Source of the DNA: Accumulibacter appositus | Lineage (GTDB): Bacteria > Pseudomonadota > Gammaproteobacteria > Burkholderiales > Rhodocyclaceae | NCBI RefSeq assembly: GCF_035440685.1 | Contig: NZ_DAORMW010000015.1 | Strand: one strand, 5' to 3' | Length of the DNA stretch: 64,000 nucleotides | Part shown: positions 1 through 8,579 of the stretch, piece after piece | Numbering within the stretch: the first letter of the stretch is position 1 | Layout: each line of letters begins with the position of its first letter | The notes under the pieces: model-generated | The model's input: the letters and a program-made list of their open reading frames with translations, nothing else | The model's database searches: none | What the model was told of the DNA's origin: nothing | Made by a program: the position numbers and the translations under genes

Positions 1-54
1 ACCAACGACCCCCACCATGTCAAGGTGGTGCTCTAACCAACTGAGCTACGCGCC
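1..54 (-). tRNA. tRNA-Val (GAC), 3' part missing at window edge
   Basis: Read on the minus strand the sequence begins GGCGCGTAGCTCAGTTGGTT at position 54, which is a standard acceptor arm and D arm. The anticodon stem CCACC/GGTGG encloses the loop TTGACAT, so the anticodon is GAC (valine). The T arm and the 3' end lie outside the window. The next 213 bases, up to lolA, hold only a short purine-rich stretch with imperfect repeats of GGGCAGGAAA near 169-210. Confidence 0.95.
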
Positions 55-267
55 TTCGTCAAAGTCAATGCTGCTGAACTTCAATGAAGGCCGCATTATA
101 CGGCGCGGGGAAATCATGTCAAGCGCGTCGATGCTGATTGCTGAGCATTTATCGCCGAAAAGAGGAAAGGGCAGGAAATAGCAGCAGCCGGCAGGGAAGG
201 GCAGGAAAGGGCAGCAAACGTGGGAACTCGATTCATCGATTCATCGGGCGAGCTGCGTCGCACTCAA

Positions 268-912
268 TCACTCTCCGATCACGTCGGTATTGGCCGGCGG
301 CGTGAAGCGGAAAAGGGAGGGGGCGAGCTGCGGGTTGCGTTCGATGCGTGCGAAGACCAGCGAGCTGGTCTGCCCGAGGCTGTCGAGCAGGATCATGGCG
401 CGCAGTTCGTCGCCGGCAAAGCCGAGGCTGACCTTCTCGAAACCGCTGTCGGTGGTCCTGGGAACGGCTTCCACCCACTCCAGCCCGTCACGCTCGCCGG
501 TCTCGCGCAGGCTGAAGTCCTTCTCGATGCGGCTGTCACCGGCGAGCAGGGCGGCCGGCGTGCCGCCCAGCGCTGGGCCGGCCTTTCTGACCGTCACCTG
601 GCGCAGATCCGGGTCGTAGATCCATATCTTTTCGCCGTCGCCGACGAGCAACTGGGCGTACGGCTTGTCGATCTGCCAACGGAATTTCCCGGGGCGGGAA
701 ATGATCATCACGCCACTCGACAGCTGCCCCTGGCGTCCGTTGCGGGCAACGACGGTCTGCGAGAAATCGGCGCGCACGGTGCGCGTCGAATCAAGGAACT
801 GGTGCAGCTTGTCGATCGCGCCGGCGTTCGCCAGTGGGGCGACAAGCAGGCAAGCGCCTGCGCAAAGGGCTTGCCGGAGGCGATTTCGCCGCAGCGGGGT
901 TTGCTGCATCAC
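268..912 (-). CDS. lolA: Outer-membrane lipoprotein carrier protein LolA
   Basis: Periplasmic chaperone that takes lipoproteins from the LolCDE transporter and hands them to LolB at the outer membrane. The 214-residue product has a signal peptide of about 30 residues ending in LANA. The mature part carries the family's beta-strand pattern, with DFSQTV near the start, GKFRWQIDKPY and the strand IWIYDPDLRQVTVRK. The length matches the family. The start codon lies inside the last codons of ftsK (4-base overlap), so the two are translationally coupled. The ftsK-lolA order is common in beta- and gammaproteobacteria. Identification rests on the overall pattern and on this context. Confidence 0.93.
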   Translation of the reverse strand: MMQQTPLRRNRLRQALCAGACLLVAPLANAGAIDKLHQFLDSTRTVRADFSQTVVARNGRQGQLSSGVMIISRPGKFRWQIDKPYAQLLVGDGEKIWIYDPDLRQVTVRKAGPALGGTPAALLAGDSRIEKDFSLRETGERDGLEWVEAVPRTTDSGFEKVSLGFAGDELRAMILLDSLGQTSSLVFARIERNPQLAPSLFRFTPPANTDVIGE

Positions 913-3263
913 TCGCCTTCCTTGCGGGCCAGGACTTCGCGACCACCACGCGCGTCCATCGCCGAGACCAGGCCGGCTTTTTCCATGGCTTCGATCAGGC
1001 GCGCCGAGCGATTGTAGCCGATGCGCAGGTGACGCTGGACGAGCGAAATCGAGGCTCGCCGGTTCTTGAGCACCACTTCGACCGCCTGGTCATAGACCGG
1101 GTCGGCCTCGCCATCGGTATCGAGGCCGCCGTTCTCGCCCCCGCCGTCGCCGTCAGCGTCGCCGCCCGCGCCGGTAAGCACGCCTTCCAGATAGTCGGGG
1201 GTGCCCGATTTCTTGAGATGATCGACCACCCGATGCACCTCCTCGTCGGCAACAAAGGCGCCATGGACGCGCGTTGGATAGCCGGTTCCCGGCGCCAGGT
1301 AGAGCATGTCGCCCTGGCCGAGCAGCGCCTCGGCACCCATCTGGTCGAGAATCGTGCGCGAGTCGATCTTCGACGAGACCTGGAACGAGATGCGCGTCGG
1401 GATGTTGGCCTTGATCAGACCGGTGATCACGTCGACCGACGGCCTTTGTGTCGCCAGGATGAGATGGATTCCGGAGGCCCGCGCTTTCTGCGCCAGGCGG
1501 GCAATCAGTTGTTCGACGGTCTTGCCGGCAACCATCATCAGGTCGGCGAGTTCGTCGATGACGACGACGATGTGCGGCAGGATCGACAGGGGCTCGGGCG
1601 TCTCCGGGGTCAGCGAGACCGGGTTGGCGAGCTTTTCGCCGCTCTTCTCGGCGTCCTTGATGCGATGGTTGAGACCCGCGAGATTGCGCACGCCGATCGC
1701 TGACATCAGCTTGTAGCGCTTGTCCATCTCGGCGACACACCAGCTGAGCGCGTTGGCCGCCTGCTTCATGTCCACCACCACCGGTGCGAGGAGGTGGGGA
1801 ATACCTTCGTAGATCGACAGTTCGAGCATCTTGGGGTCGACGAGGATCAGGCGCACCTGGTCCGGCTCGGACTTGTAGAGCAGCGAGAGGATCATCGCGT
1901 TGATGCCCACCGACTTTCCCGATCCGGTGGTGCCTGCGACGAGAAGATGCGGCATCTTGGCCAGATCGACGACCACCGGCTGGCCACCGATATCCTTGCC
2001 CAGGGTCATCGTCAGCGGCGAGTGCATGTCGTGGTATTCCTTGCTGGCGATGATTTCCAGCAGGCGCACCATCTGTCGTTTCGGATTCGGCAGTTCCAGC
2101 GCCATCGACGACTTGCCGGGAAGCGTTTCGACGACGCGCACCGAGATCAGCGACAACGAGCGCGCCAGGTCCTTGGCCAGATTGAGAATCTGTGCGCCCT
2201 TGACGCCGATTGCCGGCTCGAATTCGTAGCGCGTCACGACCGGGCCCGGGTAGGCCGCAGTGACCGTTACCTGGACGCCGAAGTCGGCCAGCTTGCGCTC
2301 GATCAGACGCGAGTTGTACTCGAGTGTCTCGGGGCTGACGCGTTCGCTGTGCAGCGGCGCCGGTTCGAGCAGGTGCAGTGGCGGCAGCAGGCCGCCGCTG
2401 ACCGCCTCGGGGAAAAGCGGCGCCTGGCGTTCGCGGTCGATTCGCTTTTCGACTTTCGCAGGCAGGGGCGCGGCAGCGGCAGCGGCAGCCGCGATGACCG
2501 GTTCGCGCCTTTCGATGAGGATCGGCTCGTGCGTTTCGCCGCGTCTCTTCTCGACCTCGACGACCGCTTCGCGTTCGCGGGCGACTTCGCGGCCGATGCG
2601 ACGGTCCTGCCAGCGCTCGAAAACGCGGTGGACCCCCAGCACTGCGCGTTCGAAGAGGGCACCGATACCCTCCGCGGCAGCCAGCCAGGAAACCCCGGTG
2701 AAGATACTCCAGCCGAGCGCCAGCAAGGCGAAGAGAGCCAGCGTCGCACCCGTGTAACCGAGGTTGCGGACGCTGAACGCGGCCAGCTCGATACCGATCA
2801 TGCCACCCGGACCGATCGGAAGCGGTGCCTTGAGGCTATAGAAACGCAGCGTTTCCAGGCCGCTGCTGGCGACGATCAGGACCAGAAAACCGCCCAGGGC
2901 GATGTACAGCGGCCGCCGATCGGCGGGTCGCTGTCCGTCCAGGCGCCGGTAGCCCCACCAGACGAAGACCAGGAGGAGAACGATCCACCACCAGGCGGAA
3001 AGCCCAAAAACGTAGAGCATCAGGTCGGCCAGCCAGGCTCCCCCGCGGCCGGACGGGTTATGCAGCGTCGTCGTGTAGACCGCGTGCGACCAACCCGGGT
3101 CGTCCGGGTTGTAGCCCCACAGGGAAAGCGCGAGAAAGCTGGCGACAACGATCAGGATCAACCAGCGCGACTCCTCCAGGAGCACGGCGATTTTCTCGGG
3201 CAACGGACTCGGCGCTCGCGAGGTATAGGAGAACCGGCCGGTAAGTTTGTTCAGTAAAGCCAT
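909..3263 (-). CDS. ftsK: DNA translocase FtsK
   Basis: Septum-located, ATP-driven DNA pump that segregates chromosome termini and activates XerCD at dif. Four hydrophobic segments fall within about the first 200 residues. A short charged, alanine-rich linker follows (about 210-290). Then come the alpha/beta motor, with Walker A GTTGSGKS and Walker B LILVDPK, and a second conserved block VVVIDELADLMM. The last 65 residues form the winged-helix gamma domain that reads KOPS, recognisable from QRHLRIGYNRSARLIEAME. At 784 residues it has the short linker typical of betaproteobacterial FtsK, not the very long linker of E. coli. It is co-transcribed with lolA. Confidence 0.97.
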   Translation of the reverse strand: MALLNKLTGRFSYTSRAPSPLPEKIAVLLEESRWLILIVVASFLALSLWGYNPDDPGWSHAVYTTTLHNPSGRGGAWLADLMLYVFGLSAWWWIVLLLVFVWWGYRRLDGQRPADRRPLYIALGGFLVLIVASSGLETLRFYSLKAPLPIGPGGMIGIELAAFSVRNLGYTGATLALFALLALGWSIFTGVSWLAAAEGIGALFERAVLGVHRVFERWQDRRIGREVAREREAVVEVEKRRGETHEPILIERREPVIAAAAAAAAPLPAKVEKRIDRERQAPLFPEAVSGGLLPPLHLLEPAPLHSERVSPETLEYNSRLIERKLADFGVQVTVTAAYPGPVVTRYEFEPAIGVKGAQILNLAKDLARSLSLISVRVVETLPGKSSMALELPNPKRQMVRLLEIIASKEYHDMHSPLTMTLGKDIGGQPVVVDLAKMPHLLVAGTTGSGKSVGINAMILSLLYKSEPDQVRLILVDPKMLELSIYEGIPHLLAPVVVDMKQAANALSWCVAEMDKRYKLMSAIGVRNLAGLNHRIKDAEKSGEKLANPVSLTPETPEPLSILPHIVVVIDELADLMMVAGKTVEQLIARLAQKARASGIHLILATQRPSVDVITGLIKANIPTRISFQVSSKIDSRTILDQMGAEALLGQGDMLYLAPGTGYPTRVHGAFVADEEVHRVVDHLKKSGTPDYLEGVLTGAGGDADGDGGGENGGLDTDGEADPVYDQAVEVVLKNRRASISLVQRHLRIGYNRSARLIEAMEKAGLVSAMDARGGREVLARKEGE

Positions 3264-3305
3264 CGGTACGCTTGAAGTACTTGGTGAGTGGTTGCTAAGC
3301 CTGTT

Positions 3306-4016
3306 TCAGGAGCGGGGAGTCGCCGCGCTCGGCGCCGGCACACGCTTTTCCAGGATGACAATGCGGCCGTCCTCGACGCGGAAGTATCTCTGATTCTCGA
3401 GATCCTTCATCACCCGGCTGACCATTTCGCGCGAGGCGCCGATCATCTTGGCGATATCCTGCTTGGTGAGGCGACGGCGGATGATGCGCTGACCACGCTC
3501 TTCTTCGGAGAAGTCGAGAAGCAACTTGGCGACGCGACCGTAGACGTCCATCAACGCCAGACTCTCGATATTGCGGTCGGCCTCGCGCAGGCGTTGCACG
3601 AGGCTCTTCATGATATTCAGACAGAGATCGAAGTTCTCGGCCAGGCAGCGCTTGAAGTCGTTCTTGGTGATCACCAACAATTCGCAGGTCTCGGTGGACA
3701 TCACGTCGGCCGAACGCGGGCTGCCATCGATCAGGCCCATTTCGCCGAAGAACTCACCCGGACCGAGCAGGGTCAGAATGACCTCGCGGCCTTCTTCGTC
3801 GCTGTTGAGCACCTTCGCGCCACCGCTGATCAGCACGTAGAGCGAGTCGGTGCTGTCGCCAGCGCGGACGATGGTCGTCAGGCGCGGAACGCGGCGTTGG
3901 AAGGCGACCTTGGCGATCTGTTCGAGTTGCAGGTCGGGGACACCGGCAAAAATCGGAATGCTATGCAGCAAAGTCAGGCTTGGTCCTCTCCTGGGCTGCT
4001 CGACCTGAGTGTTCAT
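3306..4016 (-). CDS. Crp/Fnr-family transcriptional regulator
   Basis: 236-residue regulator with an N-terminal cyclic-nucleotide-binding-type beta roll (about residues 20-135, including GPGEFFGEMGLIDG), a dimerisation helix and a C-terminal winged helix (about 160-225). The recognition helix reads SREMVSRVMKDLE. Its RExxSR arrangement resembles FNR more than CRP, which has RExxGR. There are no N-terminal cysteines, so an FNR-type oxygen-sensing iron-sulfur cluster is unlikely and the ligand is unknown. I chose the ATG at 4016. A TTG at 4034 in the same frame would add six residues. It is divergent from trxB, and an FNR-like box lies just upstream, so autoregulation is plausible. Confidence 0.88.
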   Translation of the reverse strand: MNTQVEQPRRGPSLTLLHSIPIFAGVPDLQLEQIAKVAFQRRVPRLTTIVRAGDSTDSLYVLISGGAKVLNSDEEGREVILTLLGPGEFFGEMGLIDGSPRSADVMSTETCELLVITKNDFKRCLAENFDLCLNIMKSLVQRLREADRNIESLALMDVYGRVAKLLLDFSEEERGQRIIRRRLTKQDIAKMIGASREMVSRVMKDLENQRYFRVEDGRIVILEKRVPAPSAATPRS

Positions 4017-4039
4017 TAGGCATTCTTTCGTCAAATGAA

Positions 4040-4053
4040 GTGATTTCTATCAA
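4040..4053. promoter_or_regulatory. FNR-type operator candidate
   Basis: GTGAT-TTCT-ATCAA on the plus strand (TTGAT-AGAA-ATCAC on the minus strand) matches the FNR consensus TTGAT-N4-ATCAA at nine of ten half-site positions. It lies 24-37 bases upstream of the Crp/Fnr-family gene and about 130 bases upstream of trxB, in their shared divergent region. Confidence 0.5.
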
Positions 4054-4141
4054 GGGCTTGCGCGGTGATTATAAGGCACTTCGCAGGATTCGAAAGCAAA
4101 CACGCGACAAACTTGGCGGCAGAACGCGCAGCGTTGCCGGT

Positions 4142-4147
4142 TATAAT
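4142..4147 (+). promoter_or_regulatory. Probable -10 box of trxB promoter
   Basis: A perfect TATAAT lies 33 bases before the trxB start codon. No -35 box at standard spacing is convincing; a TTGGCG at 4113 is 23 bases away, which is too far. Transcription may need an activator bound upstream. Confidence 0.4.
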
Positions 4148-4179
4148 TTTTGCGTCACCCACTACCAGAGCATATCAAG

Positions 4180-5145
4180 ATGAGCGAAGCAACCCGCCAC
4201 TGTCGCCTGCTGATCCTCGGCTCCGGCCCCGCCGGCTATACGGCAGCCGTCTACGCGGCCCGCGCCAATCTCAAGCCGGTGCTGATTACCGGCCTGGCGC
4301 AGGGTGGGCAGTTGACCACGACCACCGACGTCGACAACTGGCCGGCCGATGCACAGGGCGTGCAAGGCCCCGAACTGATGCTGCGCTTCGAGGAACACGC
4401 GCGTCGCTTCGACACCGAGATTGTTTTCGATCACATCCATACCGCCAAACTGAGCGAAAAGCCGTTGACCCTGATCGGCGACTCGGGCACCTATACCTGC
4501 GACGCACTGATCATCGCCACGGGTGCATCGGCGCAGTACCTGGGCCTGCCGTCCGAAGAAGAATACGCCGGTCGCGGCGTTTCCGCTTGCGCCACTTGCG
4601 ACGGCTTCTTCTACCGCGAGCAAGCGGTAGCGGTCATCGGCGGCGGCAATACCGCCGTCGAGGAGGCGCTGTACCTGGCGAACATTGCCAGTCACGTCAC
4701 CCTGGTGCACCGTCGCGACAAGCTGCGCAGCGAGAAAATCCTGCAGGACAAGCTGTTCGCCAAGGAAAAGGCCGGCAAGATCAGCATCCGCTGGAACTGC
4801 ACGCTTGAGGAGGTGCTCGGCGATCAATCCGGGGTAACCGGCATGCGCATCAGAGACAAGCTGACCGACCGTGTAGAGGATATTCCGCTGATGGGCGTGT
4901 TCATCGCCATCGGTCACAAACCAAACACCGAGCTCTTCGCCGGCCAACTGGAAATGGAAGGCGGTTACCTGATCACCCAGTCGGGACTGAAGGGCAATGC
5001 CACGGCGACGTCGATCGCCGGCGTCTTTGCGGCCGGCGACGTGCAGGATCACATTTACCGGCAGGCGTGCACGTCCTCGGGCAGCGGTTGCATGGCCGCG
5101 CTCGACGCCGAGCGCTATCTCGACAGCCTCGGTCTGGCAGGCTGA
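4180..5145 (+). CDS. trxB: Thioredoxin-disulfide reductase
   Basis: Cytoplasmic flavoenzyme that transfers electrons from NADPH through FAD and a redox disulfide to thioredoxin. The 321-residue product has the FAD-binding motif LGSGPAGYTAAVYAARA at the N-terminus. The active site is CATC within SACATCDGFFYR near residue 137, followed by the NADPH-binding motif VIGGGNTAVEEALYL. The C-terminal block AGVFAAGDVQDHIYRQA completes the FAD site. The ATG at 4180 gives the standard N-terminus; an upstream in-frame start would only add a nonconserved leader. It is divergent from the Crp/Fnr regulator. The smr-like gene follows 72 bases downstream on the same strand. Confidence 0.97.
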   Translation: MSEATRHCRLLILGSGPAGYTAAVYAARANLKPVLITGLAQGGQLTTTTDVDNWPADAQGVQGPELMLRFEEHARRFDTEIVFDHIHTAKLSEKPLTLIGDSGTYTCDALIIATGASAQYLGLPSEEEYAGRGVSACATCDGFFYREQAVAVIGGGNTAVEEALYLANIASHVTLVHRRDKLRSEKILQDKLFAKEKAGKISIRWNCTLEEVLGDQSGVTGMRIRDKLTDRVEDIPLMGVFIAIGHKPNTELFAGQLEMEGGYLITQSGLKGNATATSIAGVFAAGDVQDHIYRQACTSSGSGCMAALDAERYLDSLGLAG

Positions 5146-5217
5146 GGCCTTTCGGCGGCGTGTGCGGCCTCCGTTTCGGCGCCGTTCGCCGCCGCCAGCG
5201 TGAGCAGGACTTCTGCG

Positions 5218-5772
5218 ATGACTCAGCAAGCGAGCAAGGAGGATTTGGCTGTTTTTCTGGCCGCGGTTGACGGCGCGACACCGCTGTCCAGGCCCGATCG
5301 GGTAAGCTTTGAAGCACCGAAACCCAGCCCACGCCCGCTGCAGCGCGAGCGCGACGAAGCGGCGGTGCTCGGCGAGTCGCTGCATGCACCCTTGGCCATC
5401 GACGACTGGCTAGATCTCGGCGGCGCCGACTCCTTCCTGCGTAGCGGGCTGCCGCGGACCCTGCTGCGTGACCTGCGCCGAGGCCGCTGGAGCATCCAGA
5501 ACCACGTCGACCTGCACGGCATGAACCGCCATGAGGCGCACGAGCGGGTGACACGTTTTCTCGCCGAATCGCTGGCCGCCGACCGGCGCTGCCTGCGCAT
5601 CGTGCACGGCCGGGGCAACGGTTCTCCGGGTCGTGAAGCGATCCTGCGCCAGCTGGTCAAGGTCTGGCTGGGTCGGAGCAAGGATGTGCTGGCCTTCTGT
5701 CACGCGCCGCCCTGCGACGGCGGCGATGGCGCCCTGTGGGTCTTGCTGAAGGCGGGTGGCAAGCCGCGCTGA
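5218..5772 (+). CDS. Smr-domain protein
   Basis: 184-residue protein with a nonconserved, charged N-terminal half and a C-terminal Smr (small MutS-related) domain at about residues 95-180. The domain shows the hallmark motifs DLHGMNRHEAHERV, the HGRGNGSPG loop (HGxG type) and a closing GALWVLLK strand. Smr domains in bacteria act as nucleases on branched DNA or on RNA; the stand-alone class like this one (YdaL/SmrA type) has DNA nicking activity in E. coli. I placed the start at ATG 5218, eight bases after AGCAGGA. A GTG at 5200 is an alternative. It probably shares a transcript with trxB. Confidence 0.85.
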   Translation: MTQQASKEDLAVFLAAVDGATPLSRPDRVSFEAPKPSPRPLQRERDEAAVLGESLHAPLAIDDWLDLGGADSFLRSGLPRTLLRDLRRGRWSIQNHVDLHGMNRHEAHERVTRFLAESLAADRRCLRIVHGRGNGSPGREAILRQLVKVWLGRSKDVLAFCHAPPCDGGDGALWVLLKAGGKPR

Positions 5773-5841
5773 TTTGGCGAGTGAGCAGGCGAGGCCTTAG
5801 CCGGCGGCGGGCTGGCTGGTCGAGCGTCGCAGGGCGGCCCG

Positions 5842-5863
5842 GAGCCGGATAGGGGTCCGGCTC
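5842..5863. terminator. Hairpin between convergent genes
   Basis: GAGCCGGA, six-base loop, TCCGGCTC: a perfect 8-bp stem midway between the ends of the smr-like gene and glnB. There is no T-run on either side, so it could be a bidirectional, possibly factor-assisted terminator. Confidence 0.35.
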
Positions 5864-5876
5864 GGCTCAGCGTCGC

Positions 5877-6215
5877 TCAGATCGCTGATTCGTCGAGTTC
5901 GCCGGTGCGAATGCGCACCACCTGGTCGACGGCGGTCACGAAAATCTTGCCGTCACCGATCTTGCCGGTGCGCGCCGCCTTGACGATGGCGTCGATGGCG
6001 CCTTCGACGACAGCGTCCGAAACGACGATCTCGATTTTCACCTTGGGCAGAAAATCAACGACGTATTCGGCGCCGCGGTAGAGTTCGGTGTGTCCTTTCT
6101 GGCGACCGAAGCCCTTGACCTCGGTGACGGTCAGGCCGGTGACGCCAATTTCCGACAGGGCTTCGCGTACTTCATCGAGTTTGAACGGTTTGATGATCGC
6201 TTCAATTTTTTTCAT
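5877..6215 (-). CDS. glnB: Nitrogen regulatory protein P-II
   Basis: 112-residue trimeric signal protein that reports 2-oxoglutarate, ATP/ADP and (through uridylylation) glutamine status to NtrB, GlnE and, in some species, AmtB. The sequence is canonical from MKKIEAIIKPFKLDEVREAL onwards. The T-loop tyrosine is present at position 51 within GAEYVVD, so it can be uridylylated. The C-terminal ATP-binding block GKIGDGKIFV is intact. It lies directly downstream of nadE on the same strand, a linkage common in betaproteobacteria and consistent with P-II control of glutamine-dependent NAD synthetase. Absence of an adjacent amtB favours GlnB over GlnK. Confidence 0.96.
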   Translation of the reverse strand: MKKIEAIIKPFKLDEVREALSEIGVTGLTVTEVKGFGRQKGHTELYRGAEYVVDFLPKVKIEIVVSDAVVEGAIDAIVKAARTGKIGDGKIFVTAVDQVVRIRTGELDESAI

Positions 6216-6301
6216 GGCCTTTGCTCCCTGGAAGATCGTAAAGAAATCCTATCAGAAATTTCGCACCGACAAGCGATCACTGCGACCATCGCAGCCTACG
6301 A

Positions 6302-7912
6302 TCAGTAGGGATCGCGGTAGCGATTGGTGATCGGGTAGCGCCAGTCCTTGCCGAAACCACGTTGCGTGACGCGAATCCCGATGGGTGCCTGACGCCGCTT
6401 GTACTCGCTGATCTTCAACAGCTGCACGACGCGCCGCACGTCGGCTTCGGCGTAGCCGCTGGCGATGATCTCGCGTGGGCTGATGTCGTTTTCCATATAC
6501 GCGGCAACGATCGCATCGAGCACCTCGTACGGCGGCAAGCTGTCCTGATCGGTCTGGCCGGGCTTCAACTCGGCCGAAGGCGGGCGGCTGATGATCAGCT
6601 CGGGAATCACATGCGAGCGCGTATTGCGCCAGCGTGACAAGCGGTAGACCCAGGTCTTGGCAATGTCCTTGATGACCGCAAAGCCGCCGGCCATGTCGCC
6701 ATAGAGGGTGCAGTAGCCGACTGCCATTTCCGACTTGTTGCCGGTGGTGAGGACCAGCGAACCGGTCTTGTTCGAGATGGCCATCAGAATCATGCCGCGG
6801 ATCCTGGCCTGGATGTTTTCCTCGGTGGTGTCCGCGGGCAGGCCGGCAAATTGATCTTCCAGCAGCGTGGACATGGTCTCCATTGCCGGCGCGATGGCGA
6901 TTTCGTCGTAGCGAATGCCGAGCAGGCGGACCATTTCGCGTGCTTCCGACAGGCTGATCTCGGCCGTATACGGGGAGGCCATCATGACCGCGCGCACGCG
7001 CTCGGCACCGAGCGCGTCGACCGCGATGGCCAGCGTCAGCGCCGAATCGATACCTCCCGATAGGCCGATGATCGCGCCCGGGAAGCCGTTCTTGCCGAGG
7101 TAGTCACGCACGCCGAGAACCAGCGCCTGATAGACCTCGGCTTCGATGCATGGCGCGGGGGCGATGGTCCCGGGCTGTGGTTCGCCGTCAATGATGTCGA
7201 CCACGGCCAATGCTTCCTCAAACTGCGGCAATTGGCAGCAGAGATTTCCGTGTGAGTCGAGAACGAAGGAGCCGCCGTCGAAGACCAGTTCGTCCTGGCC
7301 CCCGGCCAGGTTGGCGTAGATCACCGGCAGGCGGGTGCTGGCGATACGTTGGCGGAGGACGTCGGTACGCCGCTCGCGTTTGCCGATGTGATAGGGAGAA
7401 GCGTTGAGGACCAGCAGGATCTCGGCGCCCGCCTGGCGGGCAAGATCGGCGGCGCCGGCTTCCCAGACGTCGGCGCAGATATTCACGCCGCAGCGGACGC
7501 CTTTTAGCGTCAGCACACACGCGCCTGCGCCGGAATCGAAGTAGCGCTCTTCGTCGAACACTTCGTAGCTTGGCAGACGCTGCTTGTGGTAAGTGGCGAC
7601 GCGCACACCCTCGCTGATCAGCGTCGCGGCGTTATAGCAACGCTCGCCGCTGCGTTCCGGATGTCCGACGAGGACGGCGATTCCTTTGAGCTTGGCGGCC
7701 ATGGCCTCGAGCTCGGCCGTGCAGGCGGTACAGAAGTCCTCGCGCAGGAGAAGGTCTTCCGGCGGGTAGCCGCAGAGCGCCAGTTCCGGCGTCAGCAGCA
7801 GATCGGCTCCTTGCTCCCTGGCGCGTTCGGCAAAGTCGAGGATGCGCGCCGCGTTGCCGGCGAAATCGCCGACCGTGGCGTTGATCTGGGCAATGGCAAT
7901 CCGGAGAGACAT
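6302..7912 (-). CDS. nadE: Glutamine-dependent NAD+ synthetase
   Basis: Final step of NAD synthesis: amidation of nicotinate adenine dinucleotide, with ammonia made in situ from glutamine. The N-terminal half (about residues 1-260) is a nitrilase-type glutaminase with a visible Glu-Lys-Cys triad: TPELALCGYPP, HKQRLPSYEVFDE and GVNICADVWE. The C-terminal half is the synthetase, with the PP-loop GLSGGIDSALT near residue 280 and TTGNKSEMAVGY further on. I take the ATG at 7912 (MSLRIAIAQ), which gives 536 residues; an ATG at 7924 adds only four. It sits between ppa and glnB on the same strand. Confidence 0.96.
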   Translation of the reverse strand: MSLRIAIAQINATVGDFAGNAARILDFAERAREQGADLLLTPELALCGYPPEDLLLREDFCTACTAELEAMAAKLKGIAVLVGHPERSGERCYNAATLISEGVRVATYHKQRLPSYEVFDEERYFDSGAGACVLTLKGVRCGVNICADVWEAGAADLARQAGAEILLVLNASPYHIGKRERRTDVLRQRIASTRLPVIYANLAGGQDELVFDGGSFVLDSHGNLCCQLPQFEEALAVVDIIDGEPQPGTIAPAPCIEAEVYQALVLGVRDYLGKNGFPGAIIGLSGGIDSALTLAIAVDALGAERVRAVMMASPYTAEISLSEAREMVRLLGIRYDEIAIAPAMETMSTLLEDQFAGLPADTTEENIQARIRGMILMAISNKTGSLVLTTGNKSEMAVGYCTLYGDMAGGFAVIKDIAKTWVYRLSRWRNTRSHVIPELIISRPPSAELKPGQTDQDSLPPYEVLDAIVAAYMENDISPREIIASGYAEADVRRVVQLLKISEYKRRQAPIGIRVTQRGFGKDWRYPITNRYRDPY

Positions 7913-7930
7913 GGGCGCGGGCATCAGCGA

Positions 7931-7952
7931 AAGGGGCGCTTGCGCGCCCCTT
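7931..7952 (-). terminator. Terminator-like hairpin after ppa
   Basis: AAGGGGCGC-TTGC-GCGCCCCTT is a perfect 9-bp stem, followed on the minus strand by TTTC. It lies between the ppa stop codon and the nadE start. Confidence 0.5.
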
Positions 7953-7976
7953 GATCAGATTAAGGAAAGGCCGTGC

Positions 7977-8525
7977 TTAGAAGTTCGGCTTATCTTTGGC
8001 ATCGTTGAAGCGCTGCACGCCCTCCATGATTTCCTTCTTGGCCTCGTCGACGCCCAACCAGCCGGCGACCTTGACGAATTTGCCGCGCTCCAGATCCTTG
8101 TAGTGCGCAAAGAAGTGTGAAATCTGGTCGAGAATGACCTGCGGGAAGTCGCGTGGCGACTCGATGTCGCGATACATTTGCGTCAGGCTATCCACCGGAA
8201 CGGCCAGCAGCTTGCCGTCCTGCCCGGCCTCGTCTTCCATGGCCAACAGGCCGATCGGCCGGCAGCGAACGACGACCCCCGGGGGCAGTGCGAACTGGGT
8301 AACCACCAGAACGTCGACCGGATCGTCGTCGCCAGCGATGGTGTGCGGGATGTACCCGTAGTTGCAGGGGTAGTGCATGGCGGTGGACATGAAGCGATCG
8401 ACGAAGACCTGTCCACTTTCCTTGTCTACCTCATATTTAACCGGATCGGCATGCATCGGGATTTCGATGACGACGTTGAAATCATTCGGGAGTGCTTTGC
8501 CCGAGGGCACGCGATCTAGGCCCAT
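7977..8525 (-). CDS. ppa: Inorganic pyrophosphatase (family I)
   Basis: Cytoplasmic Mg-dependent enzyme that hydrolyses pyrophosphate to phosphate and so drives biosynthetic reactions forward. The 182-residue length is typical of the hexameric bacterial family I enzyme. The active-site signature DDDPVDVLVV is present at about residue 65. It is preceded by the conserved block HYPCNYGYIPHT and the KYEVDKESG region that supplies further active-site residues. It sits upstream of nadE, another pyrophosphate-producing enzyme, on the same strand; the hairpin between them suggests separate transcripts. Confidence 0.97.
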   Translation of the reverse strand: MGLDRVPSGKALPNDFNVVIEIPMHADPVKYEVDKESGQVFVDRFMSTAMHYPCNYGYIPHTIAGDDDPVDVLVVTQFALPPGVVVRCRPIGLLAMEDEAGQDGKLLAVPVDSLTQMYRDIESPRDFPQVILDQISHFFAHYKDLERGKFVKVAGWLGVDEAKKEIMEGVQRFNDAKDKPNF

Positions 8526-8579
8526 TTAGGTTCTCTCTGCTGGTTGTGGGAGGGCTCATTATACGCGCCTATATCGCGC

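Noticed and set aside
1794..3257. A 487-codon open frame antisense to ftsK
   Set aside because: Same cause: high third-position GC on the coding strand keeps the opposite frame open. FtsK motifs are intact on the minus strand.
4113..4147. A complete sigma-70 promoter for trxB using TTGGCG as -35
   Set aside because: The spacing to TATAAT is 23 bases, too long; only the -10 box is reported.
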